A stretch of DNA of 64,000 bases from Flavobacteriales bacterium (GTDB lineage: Bacteria > Bacteroidota > Bacteroidia > UBA10329): assembly GCA_016124845.1 (NCBI GenBank), contig WGMW01000008.1, forward strand, positions 124,001 to 188,000, in the 5' to 3' direction. Under the pieces are notes generated by a model, which was not told the origin of the DNA, searched no databases, and saw nothing but the letters and a program-made list of their open reading frames with translations. Shown in pieces: positions 1 to 9,196 of the stretch (positions are counted from its first letter, which is position 1; every line of letters starts with the position of its first letter). Both the position numbers and the translations under genes were made by a program.

Positions 1-336
1 GCTAAAGCGGTGGATAAAGGTGATTTCAGATTGATCGCTGAGAAGATCGATCTGGATGATTCTTCCGCAATCAAAAACCTATGCTTCGACCTGAAAAAGG
101 AAAATGGTCTGGTTGCGCTTCTTGGTGTTATTTCAAACGGAAAACCAGGACTTCACTTGGTGATCAGCCAAGATCTCGTGGACTCGAAAGGTTGGAAAGC
201 AGGAGAACTTATCAGACCGCTGGCCGCGTTGATCAAAGGTGGCGGTGGCGGTCAACCAACGTATGCATCAGCAGGTGGAAGCGATGCGAATGGATTGGCC
301 AAAGCGTTTGACCAAGTGTCAACTATCTTGAAATAA
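1..336 (+). CDS. alaS: Alanyl-tRNA synthetase, C-terminal end (5' truncated by window)
   Basis: The reading frame is open from base 1 and ends at TAA 334-336, so this is the 3' end of a longer gene; the GTG at base 10 is an internal codon, not a start. The last ~40 residues carry the glycine-rich GGGGGQPTYASAGG stretch followed by a helix, which is the typical end of the AlaS DHHA1/C-Ala region. AlaS charges tRNA-Ala in the cytoplasm, and the C-terminal part helps tRNA binding and oligomerisation. About 110 of an expected ~870 residues are visible. The gene is convergent with the next one, with only 7 bases between stops and a small palindrome (TAAGAC-A-GTCTTA) across the junction. Confidence 0.9.
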   Translation, partial: AKAVDKGDFRLIAEKIDLDDSSAIKNLCFDLKKENGLVALLGVISNGKPGLHLVISQDLVDSKGWKAGELIRPLAALIKGGGGGQPTYASAGGSDANGLAKAFDQVSTILK

Positions 337-343
337 GACAGTC

Positions 344-1318
344 TTACCAACCGATCTCGGAGAACAGAACCTCTTGCTGGTACTTCTGTTTTCCATGCTG
401 GCTGAATTCGGTGAAGGTGAGTTTCTGACCTTCCCAATCAAATTCTATGAAACCGAAATTGTGGCGGCCGTAGCGGGATTTTCCAAGACGATACGGATTC
501 TGGTTCAAACCCATCACGTTATTTCCGTGAGTCAGACCGCTTGAAGTGAAATCGTAGATCGGATAACTGATCTGATCGTATTTGCGTTTTGATGTTTCCG
601 TAAAATGAACATCACCGCTAAGGAAAACCACGCCTTTCACTCCAGTTTCTCCAATGAGTTTGATCATACGTTCATGCGACTTCGGGAACTTGGCCCAGTT
701 CTCAAATGAAGGAACTTCGGCCACAAATTGAATGCTTGACCCAATGACATTGATCTTTGCATCGGAGTTTTTCAATTCATCTTCCAACCACTTCCATTGT
801 TCCTCGCCCAACATATCTGTTTCAGGTCCAGGGTCTTCTCGATTGAAGCGCGTGTCCAACAGAATGAACTTCACTTTTCGTTCACCTGAACTGTATTCGA
901 AACTGTTGTAGATCCCTTGTCGCTTCCAACGGGGGTCATCCTCTTTCGCTCCGAAAAAATCCAGAAAAATTTTTCTGCTCTCCTCTTTCTGAGGAAAATC
1001 CTTACCAATATTATTTGCCCCGAAATCATGATCATCCCACGTTCCAATGGTCGGACACGCTTCTTTAAGCAGATTGTAATTCGGGTTGGCCTGCATCATG
1101 GCATATCGCTCAGCCAAACTCTTTCCTGAATTGCCAATGTCTCCATAGACAATGTCACCGAGCCACACCCAAAGCTGCGGTTTCTTTGACACCACGCTTT
1201 TCCAGATGTTCTGTTTGGTGAACTGAAAGCTGCACGAACCGAAGGCAAAACGATCTATCTCCTGTGCCTTTCCAACAAAAGTGGATAGAAATACTGCGAG
1301 AAAAAGGATATTTTTCAT
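344..1318 (-). CDS. Secreted PhoD-like alkaline phosphatase / metallophosphatase
   Basis: 324 residues with a signal peptide (MKNILFLAVFLSTF...KAQ). The order of motifs fits the PhoD-like family: FGSCS near residue 27, LGDIVYGD near 54, GTWDDHDFG near 93, LLDTRFNRED near 155 and the late metal-binding SGDVHFTE near 236. PhoD-like enzymes hydrolyse phosphomonoesters or diesters outside the cytoplasm using Fe/Ca. No T9SS sorting domain is seen, so a periplasmic location is likely. It is divergent from the secreted hydrolase at 1370, sharing a ~50-base promoter region. The substrate cannot be told from sequence. Confidence 0.85.
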   Translation of the reverse strand: MKNILFLAVFLSTFVGKAQEIDRFAFGSCSFQFTKQNIWKSVVSKKPQLWVWLGDIVYGDIGNSGKSLAERYAMMQANPNYNLLKEACPTIGTWDDHDFGANNIGKDFPQKEESRKIFLDFFGAKEDDPRWKRQGIYNSFEYSSGERKVKFILLDTRFNREDPGPETDMLGEEQWKWLEDELKNSDAKINVIGSSIQFVAEVPSFENWAKFPKSHERMIKLIGETGVKGVVFLSGDVHFTETSKRKYDQISYPIYDFTSSGLTHGNNVMGLNQNPYRLGKSRYGRHNFGFIEFDWEGQKLTFTEFSQHGKQKYQQEVLFSEIGW

Positions 1319-1369
1319 GCGAACAAATGTCGATTTAATTGTTTTAAATCACCGTAAAGTTTAGGCTAA

Positions 1370-2704
1370 ATGAAACTCGTTTTTGCTTCCCTGCTGGTTC
1401 TCGCCTGTTTTGTTCCGATGGCGCAGAATCTACCGATCGGACATCAATCCATCACTTACAATGATCCTTCGCGAAGCAACCGCGCCATTGCGTGCGAGGT
1501 TTATTATCCAGGAACTGCTTCTGGCGACAACGTGGCGGTTGCGGCAGGTGAATTTCCGTTGGTGGTGGTCGGACACGGGTTTTCCATGGCTGTTTCCGCC
1601 TATCAGAACTGGTGGGAAGAATTTGTTCCGAAAGGATACATCTTTGTGCTCCCAACAACCGAAGGCGGTCTTTTCACGGTGAGCCATGGGGATTTTGGAA
1701 TGGATCTCGCTTTCGTGGCGGAACAGATGCAGGCCGCGAACACAAACTCCAATTCGGCTTTCTACGGAAAAGTGAAACCACGGACGGCCATCATGGGCCA
1801 TAGCATGGGCGGTGGAGCCACCATTCTTGCGGCAGCCAACAATACCAACATCGATTGCATTGTGGGATTGGCACCTGCCGAAACCACGCCTTCAGCAGCC
1901 AGCGCAGGAGCGAATGTGAGCGTGCCAGCACTCATTCTTCACGGCAATCAAGATCAGGTTACGCCCGAAGCGGATCACGCGCTGCTCATCTACAACGGAC
2001 TGGCCTCGTCATGTAAATATTATGCGCGATTGACCGAAGGCTGCCATTGCTTTTATGCCAACTACAATATTTTCTGCGCCACGGGCGAGACGAACATTGG
2101 GACGCTTACCAGAGAGCAACAACAGCAATTGAGCTATGGTCTGGTCGGTCCGTGGCTCGATTATTTCCTCATGGACAATTGCCCTGCGTATGATGATTTT
2201 CTGACGGAACTGAATACGAATTCTGACCTCGGAACAAACCTGCTCGATTGCGCCAATGATGCCCCAATTATTACGGAAAACAGCGGCACACTTTCGAGCG
2301 ACAGCCAAACCAATTACCAATGGTATTTGAATGGAACTGCCATCCCGAATGCAGACCAGCAGACCTACTCCTACGCTCAATCTGGCACGTATCAGGTTGG
2401 CACCACCAATTTGGGAAATTGCCCAACACTTTCGAACGAAATCCAAGTTCAGATCACAGGAATTGTAGAACCGACCATTGGAATTACCCGACAGGTGAAT
2501 GACCGGATCTCTTTCCGATCAACGGTCGTTTTGCATAATGCACGGGCTGATTGGTTCGATCTTTCGGGTAGAATAATAGGCAATGAGGCCATTGCAAATG
2601 TTGGCAACAATGGGCTGTTCACGTTGACCAAACCACAGGTGGAAGGCGTGAAATTGCTTCGGGTAAGTAGCGATGAGACCATAAAAACGTGGCGACTTTT
2701 CTGA
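1370..2704 (+). CDS. Secreted alpha/beta hydrolase (chlorophyllase/cutinase-like) with C-terminal Ig-like and sorting region
   Basis: 444 residues. A signal peptide (ends near PMAQ) precedes an alpha/beta-hydrolase domain (~20-290). This has an oxyanion-region GHGFSM, the nucleophile elbow GHSMGGG with Ser near residue 145, an acid in LILHGNQDQVTP and the catalytic His probably in the LTEGCHCFY stretch. Family resemblance is to chlorophyllase/PET-hydrolase-type lipases. Residues ~290-365 look like one Ig-like module (YQWYLNG...YSYAQSGTY). The last ~75 residues resemble a degenerate T9SS type A sorting domain ending in KTWRLF, which suggests export by T9SS. Substrate unknown; ester hydrolysis is the family role. 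Confidence 0.8.
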   Translation: MKLVFASLLVLACFVPMAQNLPIGHQSITYNDPSRSNRAIACEVYYPGTASGDNVAVAAGEFPLVVVGHGFSMAVSAYQNWWEEFVPKGYIFVLPTTEGGLFTVSHGDFGMDLAFVAEQMQAANTNSNSAFYGKVKPRTAIMGHSMGGGATILAAANNTNIDCIVGLAPAETTPSAASAGANVSVPALILHGNQDQVTPEADHALLIYNGLASSCKYYARLTEGCHCFYANYNIFCATGETNIGTLTREQQQQLSYGLVGPWLDYFLMDNCPAYDDFLTELNTNSDLGTNLLDCANDAPIITENSGTLSSDSQTNYQWYLNGTAIPNADQQTYSYAQSGTYQVGTTNLGNCPTLSNEIQVQITGIVEPTIGITRQVNDRISFRSTVVLHNARADWFDLSGRIIGNEAIANVGNNGLFTLTKPQVEGVKLLRVSSDETIKTWRLF

Positions 2705-2718
2705 TCGGAAAAGCGGAA

Positions 2719-3876
2719 TTACCACTTTACGAATTGCTCCACATCATTCTTCATGATCTCTTTCCCTGAAAGGATAATGAGCCGCTCAACCACGTTGCGC
2801 AGTTCACGGATGTTTCCTGTCCAATCGTAGTCTTGAAGTTCTTTTAACGCATCTGCTTGAATGCGCTTTTTTGCAACGCCCTGCTCATCGCAGATCACGC
2901 CAAGAAAATGGTCAACGAGCAATGGAATATCATTCCTGCGGTCGTTCAATGCAGGAACCTGAATCAGAATCACACCCAAACGGTGGTACAGGTCTTCGCG
3001 AAAATTCCCAGCCTCGATCTCTTTTTTCAGGTCCTTGTTGGTGGCTGCAACCACACGAACATCTACCTGAATTTCCTTCTCTCCTCCCACTCTGGTGATC
3101 TTGTTCTCCTGCAACGCACGCAGCACTTTAGCTTGCGCTGAAAGACTCATATCACCGATCTCATCCAAGAAGAGCGTTCCACCTGTAGCTGTTTCGAAGT
3201 TTCCTTTCTTCTGTTTGATGGCTGATGTGAATGCTCCCTTCTCATGGCCGAATAGTTCACTTTCGATCAACTCAGATGGAATGGCCGCACAGTTCACCTC
3301 CACCAACGGCCCATCCGAACGACCGCTTTTCTCATGCAAGGCACGAGCTACCAACTCTTTCCCTGTTCCATTCGGGCCTGTAATAAGAACGCGCGCATCC
3401 GTTGGCGCTACCTTCTCGATCATATCCTTCACTTTGGCGATGCCTTCCGACTCACCGATCATCTCGTAGCTTTTGCTCACCTTCTTGCGAAGCTTCTTCG
3501 TCTCGGCCACGATCTCAGTTCTGTCCAACGCATTGCGCACAGAAACCAGTAAACGATTCAGATCCAATGGCTTGGGAATGTAATCGTAAGCTCCTTTCTT
3601 CAGCAGGTCAACTGCTGTTTCAATATCTCCGTGACCTGAGATCATCACCACTGGCGTATCTGGCGCCAACAGCAGAATTCGATCCAGCACTTCACCACCA
3701 TCCATCTTCGGCATTTTGATGTCGCAAAGGATTACATCAAACTTGCCGCCTTTCACTTTCACCACACCCGAAAGACCGTCTTCGGCCTCATCTACCTCAA
3801 ACTTCTCGTATTCAAGAATTTCTCGAATGGCATTGCGGATACTTCTCTCGTCATCAATGATCAGAACCTTAGGCAT
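2719..3876 (-). CDS. NtrC-family sigma-54-interacting response regulator lacking the HTH domain
   Basis: 385 residues: a receiver domain (~1-120; IDDER acidic pocket, phospho-acceptor Asp in CDIKMP near 52, conserved Lys in YIPKPLD) and a sigma-54 AAA+ domain (~140-375). The AAA+ domain shows Walker A GPNGTGKE, ELFGHEKGAFTSA, Walker B GGTLFLDEIGD and R-finger region FREDLYHRL. The usual Fis-type DNA-binding domain is absent: the protein stops about 10 residues after the AAA+ lid. The sigma-54-contact loop is GAFTSA rather than GAFTGA. Both traits are, as far as known, shared by a conserved Bacteroidota clade of this length. It probably activates RpoN-dependent genes without direct DNA binding; its kinase partner is not in the window. 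Confidence 0.88.
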   Translation of the reverse strand: MPKVLIIDDERSIRNAIREILEYEKFEVDEAEDGLSGVVKVKGGKFDVILCDIKMPKMDGGEVLDRILLLAPDTPVVMISGHGDIETAVDLLKKGAYDYIPKPLDLNRLLVSVRNALDRTEIVAETKKLRKKVSKSYEMIGESEGIAKVKDMIEKVAPTDARVLITGPNGTGKELVARALHEKSGRSDGPLVEVNCAAIPSELIESELFGHEKGAFTSAIKQKKGNFETATGGTLFLDEIGDMSLSAQAKVLRALQENKITRVGGEKEIQVDVRVVAATNKDLKKEIEAGNFREDLYHRLGVILIQVPALNDRRNDIPLLVDHFLGVICDEQGVAKKRIQADALKELQDYDWTGNIRELRNVVERLIILSGKEIMKNDVEQFVKW

Positions 3877-3898
3877 AGCGGTGAGTTTTAAGTGTCTT

Positions 3899-3906
3899 CA
3901 AAAATA
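3899..3906 (-). promoter_or_regulatory. -7 promoter box for the NtrC-type regulator
   Basis: Read on the minus strand this is TATTTTTG, a perfect match to the Bacteroidota -7 consensus TAnnTTTG, 22 bases upstream of the ATG at 3876. The -33 element is not clear. Inference from consensus only. Confidence 0.5.
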
Positions 3907-3920
3907 GAAAGCAGCTCGGG

Positions 3921-4853
3921 TCAGATGCGATCTTCCATCACTTGATGAAGCACGCCTTCTTTCAATGCGTAGCTTGATAGCAACAACCTTTCCAAACCGT
4001 TCAATGAAAGAATCCATTGCACCATGTAAGATGCCAAATGAATGGTATCAACACGCATTTCCACAAGGCCTGGAATTGCTTTTCGCGTTTCGTAATCGCA
4101 AGTTATCAATCGATCATGCAGTTGTTTCAGTTCATTCAGATCCAACTCTTCGCTTACAACAGAACTGGCCAGTTTTGGTGTTCCCTTTTCCGCCCAGATC
4201 ATTTCAATGAAACTATCGAAACTGCCAGAAGAACCGATCAAGGTCTTCACGCCAAACTTTCGACAATTCCGTAGAAGTTCTGGAAGTTGTTCCGAAAACA
4301 ACTCATCCAAATTCCGGAAATCTGATTTCTGCAAAGGATCATTCGGTTCGAGCATTTGCAGCACGCGCGAAATACCCAATCGGTAACTCTTCATCCACAG
4401 AACACCCGTTCTGTCGGCTATGATGAATTCGGTACTTCCGCCACCAATGTCCATGATCAGCATCGGCTCATCACCAAAGGGAATTGCCAGATTCACACCT
4501 TCATAGATCAGGCGTGCTTCTTCCATTCCATCGATCACCTTGATGTCCAAACCGAGTTCGGATTTCACCTCCGCAACAAACTCAGCCCCGTTGGAAGTAC
4601 TTCTGACCCCTGATGTAGCGAAGGCCAACGTCTTCTCGCAGTTGTGCTGCTTGATAATTTCCAGATACTCCGCCAACGCGCTTTTGGCACGCTGAATCGG
4701 CTCAGGAAGCAGTTTACCCGCGATCATGGCACCTTCCCCGATCTTGACCGCGATTTTGGTATTGAAAACGGTCTGGTAATGACCCGCTGGCAGCACATCC
4801 ACTATAAGAAGATTGAAGGTGTTCGTACCGAGATCGATGACAGCTACTCGCAT
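3921..4853 (-). CDS. ppx: Exopolyphosphatase / pppGpp phosphohydrolase (Ppx/GppA family)
   Basis: 310 residues from the ATG at 4853; an upstream in-frame ATG at 4895 would add 14 residues encoded by a repeat element, so 4853 is preferred. Ppx/GppA signatures are present: N-terminal ATP-grasp-like VIDLGTNTFNLL (phosphate 1), MDIGGGSTEFI (phosphate 2) near residue 130, and the conserved ATSGVRS segment. At ~310 residues it is the short, single-module form without the C-terminal HD extension of E. coli Ppx. It removes terminal phosphate from polyphosphate and/or pppGpp in the cytoplasm. Which substrate dominates is unknown. Confidence 0.87.
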   Translation of the reverse strand: MRVAVIDLGTNTFNLLIVDVLPAGHYQTVFNTKIAVKIGEGAMIAGKLLPEPIQRAKSALAEYLEIIKQHNCEKTLAFATSGVRSTSNGAEFVAEVKSELGLDIKVIDGMEEARLIYEGVNLAIPFGDEPMLIMDIGGGSTEFIIADRTGVLWMKSYRLGISRVLQMLEPNDPLQKSDFRNLDELFSEQLPELLRNCRKFGVKTLIGSSGSFDSFIEMIWAEKGTPKLASSVVSEELDLNELKQLHDRLITCDYETRKAIPGLVEMRVDTIHLASYMVQWILSLNGLERLLLSSYALKEGVLHQVMEDRI

Positions 4854-4856
4854 ATC

Positions 4857-4980
4857 TACCCCTCCTGACCTCCCCAAGGGAGAGGAAATCCACAATCATT
4901 TACCACACCACTATCCGCAAGAGTAACTTCCACGCAGCAGCTGCTCTCCTTTTGGGAAATGCCCTTTGGGCAGAAGGGTT
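4857..4980. repeat. REP-like palindromic repeat pair between ppx and the ABC permease
   Basis: The 127-base gap between genes is nearly filled by two imperfect GC-rich palindromes: CCCCTCCTGACCTCCCC with AAGGGAGAGG at 4858-4883, and ATGCCCTTTGGGCAGAAGGG at 4958-4977, separated by about 75 bases. The first is closely related to the element inside thyA at 57781. It resembles the REP-type repeats scattered in Bacteroidota genomes. A 114-residue minus-strand ORF covering it is judged non-coding. Confidence 0.7.
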
Positions 4981-6357
4981 TTAGTGATAACGGATCCATT
5001 TCCAAAGTTCTTTGTAGGAGATCTTTTTCCCGTACATCAGAATTCCCGTGCGGTAAATGCGCCCGGCCAACCATGTGGTGGCAACAAAGCCGATGACAAG
5101 CAAGCTCATCGAAAGAGCAAGTTCCCCTAATGGTACGCCTCCGAAAGGTATGCGAACCATCATGATGATAGGTGAGGTGAATGGAATCATTGAGAGCCAC
5201 ATAGCCAGTGTTCCATCTGGATTATTGATCACTACCTGAGACATCAAAAATGAAAAAATGATCGGGATGGTGATCGGCAGCATGAACTGCTGGGTATCTG
5301 CCTCATTGTCCACGGCCGAACCCACTGCGGCAAAAAGCGCGCTGTAGATCAAGTATCCACCCAAAAAGTAGAAGACGAAGCAACCGATAAGATACGCAAA
5401 TGGAATGCCATCAACTTTAGACAAAAACTCCTTTGCCGCATTAACATTCAATTCAGCACTTGATTCATCAGTCGCCACATTTGGTGTAAGTGTTTGATTT
5501 CTCGAAAGCACTTCCTCTAAATTTACACCCGAATTCTCCTCCATCAGTTGTCTTTCCACAAACACAACGGTTCCCGAATAGAAGGCGGTCGATAACGCGA
5601 CCCAGAGTACAAATTGAGTTAACCCAACCAGCGCGATTCCAATAATTTTACCCATCATCAACTCAAACGGTTTGACGGATGAGATGATAACCTCAATGAT
5701 GCGATTGGTCTTTTCCTCAATAACTCCCCGCATTACTTGAACGCCATACAAGAATATGAACATATAGATGAGAATACCGCTGAACATGCCAATGGCCATG
5801 CTTCGCTCCCTACTTTGATTCTTCTCCCCTATCTCATCGATTTTCAACGTAGCCAAACTAACGTGAGCTTCTTTCTTGACCCTTTCAATGGTCTCCATGT
5901 TCACCCCCAAACCCGAAAGCTTAATCTGTGACAAGGAGTTTTCAAGCGAGTTCTCGATATATCGAATCACCTGCAAACTTGGCTGCTTTTCATAGATCAA
6001 TTTGACTCCGTTTGTCGTGTTGAGAATCAAAGGATGGATGTACAGCACCGCATCAAAATCATCGGAACCTAATAATTCAGATTTAGCACTATCCAACCTT
6101 AACGAAGCCTCTGGTAACTTGAAATGAATGTTCTCTGTGTCCTCCAATTTCATGTGAAGCGGAGGCAGATCACTGAAAAGATGACTCTCATCGATCACAA
6201 GAATCGTGGTATCCTCATCTTCATTAAGTGCTATCCAGATGGGTACAATGAACATGGCGGCCATCAACACAGGGCCGAGAATCGTCATGATGACGAATGA
6301 CTTCTTGCGTACGCGGGTCAGGTATTCGCGCTGAATAATGAGTCCGATCTTGCTCAT
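4981..6357 (-). CDS. ABC-2 type transporter permease (NatB-like exporter)
   Basis: 458 residues. One N-terminal membrane helix (KKSFVIMTILGPVLMAAMF, ~18-43) is followed by a ~150-residue extracytoplasmic domain and then about five to six membrane helices in the C-terminal half (from GMFSGILIYMFIFLYG near residue 190). This is the ABC2_membrane_3/NatB plan. Its start overlaps the stop of the ATPase gene by 4 bases (ATGA), so the two are translationally coupled and form one exporter. Substrate unknown; relatives export sodium or antibiotics, or act on lipids. Confidence 0.85.
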   Translation of the reverse strand: MSKIGLIIQREYLTRVRKKSFVIMTILGPVLMAAMFIVPIWIALNEDEDTTILVIDESHLFSDLPPLHMKLEDTENIHFKLPEASLRLDSAKSELLGSDDFDAVLYIHPLILNTTNGVKLIYEKQPSLQVIRYIENSLENSLSQIKLSGLGVNMETIERVKKEAHVSLATLKIDEIGEKNQSRERSMAIGMFSGILIYMFIFLYGVQVMRGVIEEKTNRIIEVIISSVKPFELMMGKIIGIALVGLTQFVLWVALSTAFYSGTVVFVERQLMEENSGVNLEEVLSRNQTLTPNVATDESSAELNVNAAKEFLSKVDGIPFAYLIGCFVFYFLGGYLIYSALFAAVGSAVDNEADTQQFMLPITIPIIFSFLMSQVVINNPDGTLAMWLSMIPFTSPIIMMVRIPFGGVPLGELALSMSLLVIGFVATTWLAGRIYRTGILMYGKKISYKELWKWIRYH

Positions 6358-7298
6358 GCCGCTGCACCTTCTTTATTGTATTTCTCCACCGCCTGAATAA
6401 AAATATCGTTCATGCTCGGAATGATCTCGTGGAAACCTCTCACCTCAACTGCCCGCATGATATTTCCGAGCAATTGGTTGGTCGTTCCGCCATTCACCAA
6501 CTGGACCGTAGCATCCATGTGGTCGCCTTCTGGTCCGTGGCTCAACAGTTCACCGTAGGTACCTAACGAACTTCCAAGTTGCATCATCGAACCTTTGAAA
6601 TCGATGTTGTAAGTCTGCGTTCGGAAACGGTTTCTGATCTCGCTCACCTCGCCATCCAATATCACACGTGAGTTGTTGATCAACGCAATGTGGTCACACA
6701 ACTCCTCCACCGAACCCATGTTGTGGGTGGAGAAAATGATGGTTGTGCCTTTCTTTTTCAGTTCGAGGATCTCAGATTTGATGAGATTGGTATTGATCGG
6801 GTCGAAACCGCTGAACGGCTCATCAAGAATCAAAAGTTTCGGTTCGTGAAGTACCGTTACAATGAACTGCACCTTTTGGGCCATTCCTTTCGAAAGCTCT
6901 TCCACTTTCTTGTTCCACCAAGCCTCGATCTCGAACTTCTCGAACCAATATTTGAGTTTGGTCAGCGCTTCTTTCTTTGAAAGTCCCTTCAGCTGGCAGA
7001 GATAAAGTGCCTGTTCCCCCACCTTCATCTTCTTGTAAAGGCCACGCTCTTCAGGCAAGTAACCGATCTCTTGCAGGTGTTTTTGCTGAAGACGTTCGCC
7101 ACCGAACCAAAGACTTCCCGTATCGGGACCCGTAATTTGGTTGATGATGCGGATAAACGTGGTTTTCCCTGCACCGTTCGGGCCAAGAAGCCCAAAAATG
7201 GAACCTTCGGGAACACTGATGCTGATGTCCTCTATGGCCACATGACCTGCGTAGGCCTTGCTTACATTTTCAGCATGAAAAATTGGAGTGTTGCTCAA
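6354..7298 (-). CDS. ABC transporter ATP-binding protein (NatA-like, DUF4162 C-terminus)
   Basis: 314 residues. ABC ATPase motifs appear in order: Walker A GPNGAGKTT near residue 38, Q-loop region, signature LSKGMAQKVQ near 135, Walker B LLILDEPFSGFDP near 155 and the switch FSTHNMGSVEELCDH. The ~80-residue C-terminal extension after the ABC fold matches the DUF4162 region of NatA-type ATPases. It powers the permease encoded immediately downstream (4-base overlap). It lies 15 bases downstream of dnaJ on the same strand and may be cotranscribed with grpE-dnaJ. Confidence 0.9.
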   Translation of the reverse strand: MSNTPIFHAENVSKAYAGHVAIEDISISVPEGSIFGLLGPNGAGKTTFIRIINQITGPDTGSLWFGGERLQQKHLQEIGYLPEERGLYKKMKVGEQALYLCQLKGLSKKEALTKLKYWFEKFEIEAWWNKKVEELSKGMAQKVQFIVTVLHEPKLLILDEPFSGFDPINTNLIKSEILELKKKGTTIIFSTHNMGSVEELCDHIALINNSRVILDGEVSEIRNRFRTQTYNIDFKGSMMQLGSSLGTYGELLSHGPEGDHMDATVQLVNGGTTNQLLGNIMRAVEVRGFHEIIPSMNDIFIQAVEKYNKEGAAA

Positions 7299-7313
7299 AA
7301 CTGTAGTGAGTTC

Positions 7314-8474
7314 TTAGTTGTGAAAGTAGTCTTTCATTTTGTCAAAGAAACTCTTTTCGCCCTTGGCGGGATCGGGTCTGAAGTTCTCCGAGTTCCGCAA
7401 CTGTTCAAGCATCGATTTCTCTTCTTTACTGAGTTTTTTCGGAATCCAAACATTGGTATGGACCAGAATATCGCCCTTTGTTCCGTAATCGAGGTCAGGC
7501 AACCCTTTTCCTCGCAGACGAAGTAGCTTTCCACTCTGCGTTCCTGCATCCACTTTGATTCGCGCTTTACCGTCAATGGTCGGAACTTCGGCTGTTGTTC
7601 CCAAAGCGGCATCAATAAAACTGATGTACAGTTCGTAGTGAAGATTGCTGCCATCGCGTTTCAGCAGTGGATGTTCCTCTTCTTCCACAAGAACGATCAG
7701 GTCTCCAGGAACGCCACCTTTTGCACCAGCATTTCCCTTGCCACGCACGGAAAGTTGCATCTCATTTCCGACACCTGCTGGAATTTTCACCTCGATGACC
7801 TCTTCGCCTTTCACAATTCCATCTCCGTAGCAAGCGGTACACTTGTGCGCAATCGTACTTCCTTGTCCGTTACACGATGGACAGGTTGATGACGTCTGCA
7901 TCTGACCCAAAGGCGTGTTCATCACACGCGTAACCTGACCGCGACCACCACATGTTTGACAGGTGCTCATTTGGCCGTCCTCGGCTCCCGTTCCGCTGCA
8001 CTTTTTACAGCTCACGTACTTGTTCACCTTCAATTTTTTGGTCACACCGTTGGCAACCTCATCCAAGGTCAATTTTACGCGCACGCGAAGATTGGAACCA
8101 CGGTGAACCCGCGTTCTGCGGCCACCGCCACCACCACCGAATCCGCCTCCGAAGTGCCCTCCAAAAATATCTCCGAACTGGCTAAAGATGTCGTCCATGG
8201 ACATGCCGCCTCCACCGAAGCCACCACCGAAACCACCACCCGCTGCGCCACCCATTCCGGCATGGCCGAACTGATCGTAGCGGGCTTTCTTGTCGGCATT
8301 GCTGAGCACTTCGTACGCCTCAGCAGCTTCCTTGAACTTTTCTTCTGCCTCTGTATCCCCCGGATTTTTATCTGGGTGATACTTCACAGCCATCTTCCGA
8401 TAGGCCTTTTTTATTTCTGCGGCATCGGCATTCTTGCCAACGCCCAACACTTCGTAATAATCTCTTTTCGCCAT
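7314..8474 (-). CDS. dnaJ: Chaperone protein DnaJ
   Basis: 386 residues, full-length type I Hsp40. J-domain with HPD (KYHPDKNPG near residue 31), Gly/Phe-rich linker (~70-115), and four zinc-finger CxxCxGxG motifs ([32 protein letters not shown]) between ~155 and 215, followed by the two substrate-binding beta domains. DnaJ stimulates DnaK ATPase activity in the cytoplasm. It lies 11 bases after grpE in the same operon; dnaK is elsewhere. Confidence 0.97.
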   Translation of the reverse strand: MAKRDYYEVLGVGKNADAAEIKKAYRKMAVKYHPDKNPGDTEAEEKFKEAAEAYEVLSNADKKARYDQFGHAGMGGAAGGGFGGGFGGGGMSMDDIFSQFGDIFGGHFGGGFGGGGGGRRTRVHRGSNLRVRVKLTLDEVANGVTKKLKVNKYVSCKKCSGTGAEDGQMSTCQTCGGRGQVTRVMNTPLGQMQTSSTCPSCNGQGSTIAHKCTACYGDGIVKGEEVIEVKIPAGVGNEMQLSVRGKGNAGAKGGVPGDLIVLVEEEEHPLLKRDGSNLHYELYISFIDAALGTTAEVPTIDGKARIKVDAGTQSGKLLRLRGKGLPDLDYGTKGDILVHTNVWIPKKLSKEEKSMLEQLRNSENFRPDPAKGEKSFFDKMKDYFHN

Positions 8475-8485
8475 TCTTCTTCCTA

Positions 8486-9046
8486 TTACGAACCTACCAC
8501 CACTTTGGCAAATCGGATCACCTTATCGTTGAGGAAGTAACCCTTCTCCACTTCATCGATCACTTTTCCCTTCATGTCATCGGATGGTGCTGGAAACTGC
8601 GTGACGGCCTCATGGAATTCCGGGTCGAATGTCTCTCCTTTGCTCTCCATCGGCTTCAGGCCCTTGTTGCCCAATTCCCTGACCAATTTGTGGTAGATGA
8701 GTTCCATTCCTTCTTTCACGCTTGGAACATCCGTGGCATTCTCCATGTTCGCGCGGGCACGCTCAAAATCATCGATGATCGGCAGCATCAGTTTGAAAAC
8801 ATCTTCCCCAGCGGATCTCATCAGATCTAAACGCTCCTTGGCTGTTCTTCTTCGGAAGTTCTCAAACTCCGAATACATCCGAAGATATTTATCATTCAGT
8901 TCGTTGTATTTCGCCTGAAGTTCCTGCAACGGATCTTTCGCTTCTTCTGGCTGGTTTTCTTCTAAGGTAGTATCTGAGTTTTCCTCAGCAGCTTTTACTT
9001 CCTCATTCTCCAATTCGGTCGCTTCCGTTTCCTTCTTCTTGCTCAT
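8486..9046 (-). CDS. grpE: Nucleotide exchange factor GrpE
   Basis: 186 residues from ATG 9046; a start at 9064 would add only MNKFEP and is less typical. An acidic, probably disordered N-terminus (~1-45) precedes the long coiled-coil helix ([20 protein letters not shown]) with the family signature EFENFRRR, then the C-terminal beta domain ([10 protein letters not shown] end). It releases ADP from DnaK. It is first in the grpE-dnaJ operon. No CIRCE element was seen upstream. Confidence 0.95.
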   Translation of the reverse strand: MSKKKETEATELENEEVKAAEENSDTTLEENQPEEAKDPLQELQAKYNELNDKYLRMYSEFENFRRRTAKERLDLMRSAGEDVFKLMLPIIDDFERARANMENATDVPSVKEGMELIYHKLVRELGNKGLKPMESKGETFDPEFHEAVTQFPAPSDDMKGKVIDEVEKGYFLNDKVIRFAKVVVGS

Positions 9047-9144
9047 AGGTTCAAATTTGTTCAACCGCCTTTATCAAATAGCCTGCCTTGGTTGTTCTTG
9101 GGACAAATTGGCAGACAAACCGTCAGTTTACGCGGCCGCAAAAG

Positions 9145-9173
9145 TAAAAAAGGCAGGATGCTCTCCCGCCTTT
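9145..9173 (-). terminator. Rho-independent terminator after the TlpA-like gene
   Basis: On the minus strand AAAGGCGGGA-GAGCA-TCCTGCCTTT forms a stem with one bulge and is followed by a T run. It lies about 24 bases after the stop at 9197, separating this gene from grpE. Confidence 0.7.
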
Positions 9174-9196
9174 GTCAATTTTATTCGATTCAGGAA

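Noticed and set aside
10-336. Separate 108-residue gene starting at GTG 10
   Set aside because: The frame continues to the window edge and the sequence is the C-terminal end of AlaS.
2009-2446. 145-residue ORF antisense to the secreted hydrolase
   Set aside because: Antisense shadow; the sense frame has clear hydrolase and Ig-like motifs.
4856-5200. Minus-strand ORF of 114 residues between ppx and the ABC permease
   Set aside because: It lies in another frame of the permease gene and the REP-like elements; the PLPWGGQEG-type reading is a hallmark of the repeat, not of a protein.
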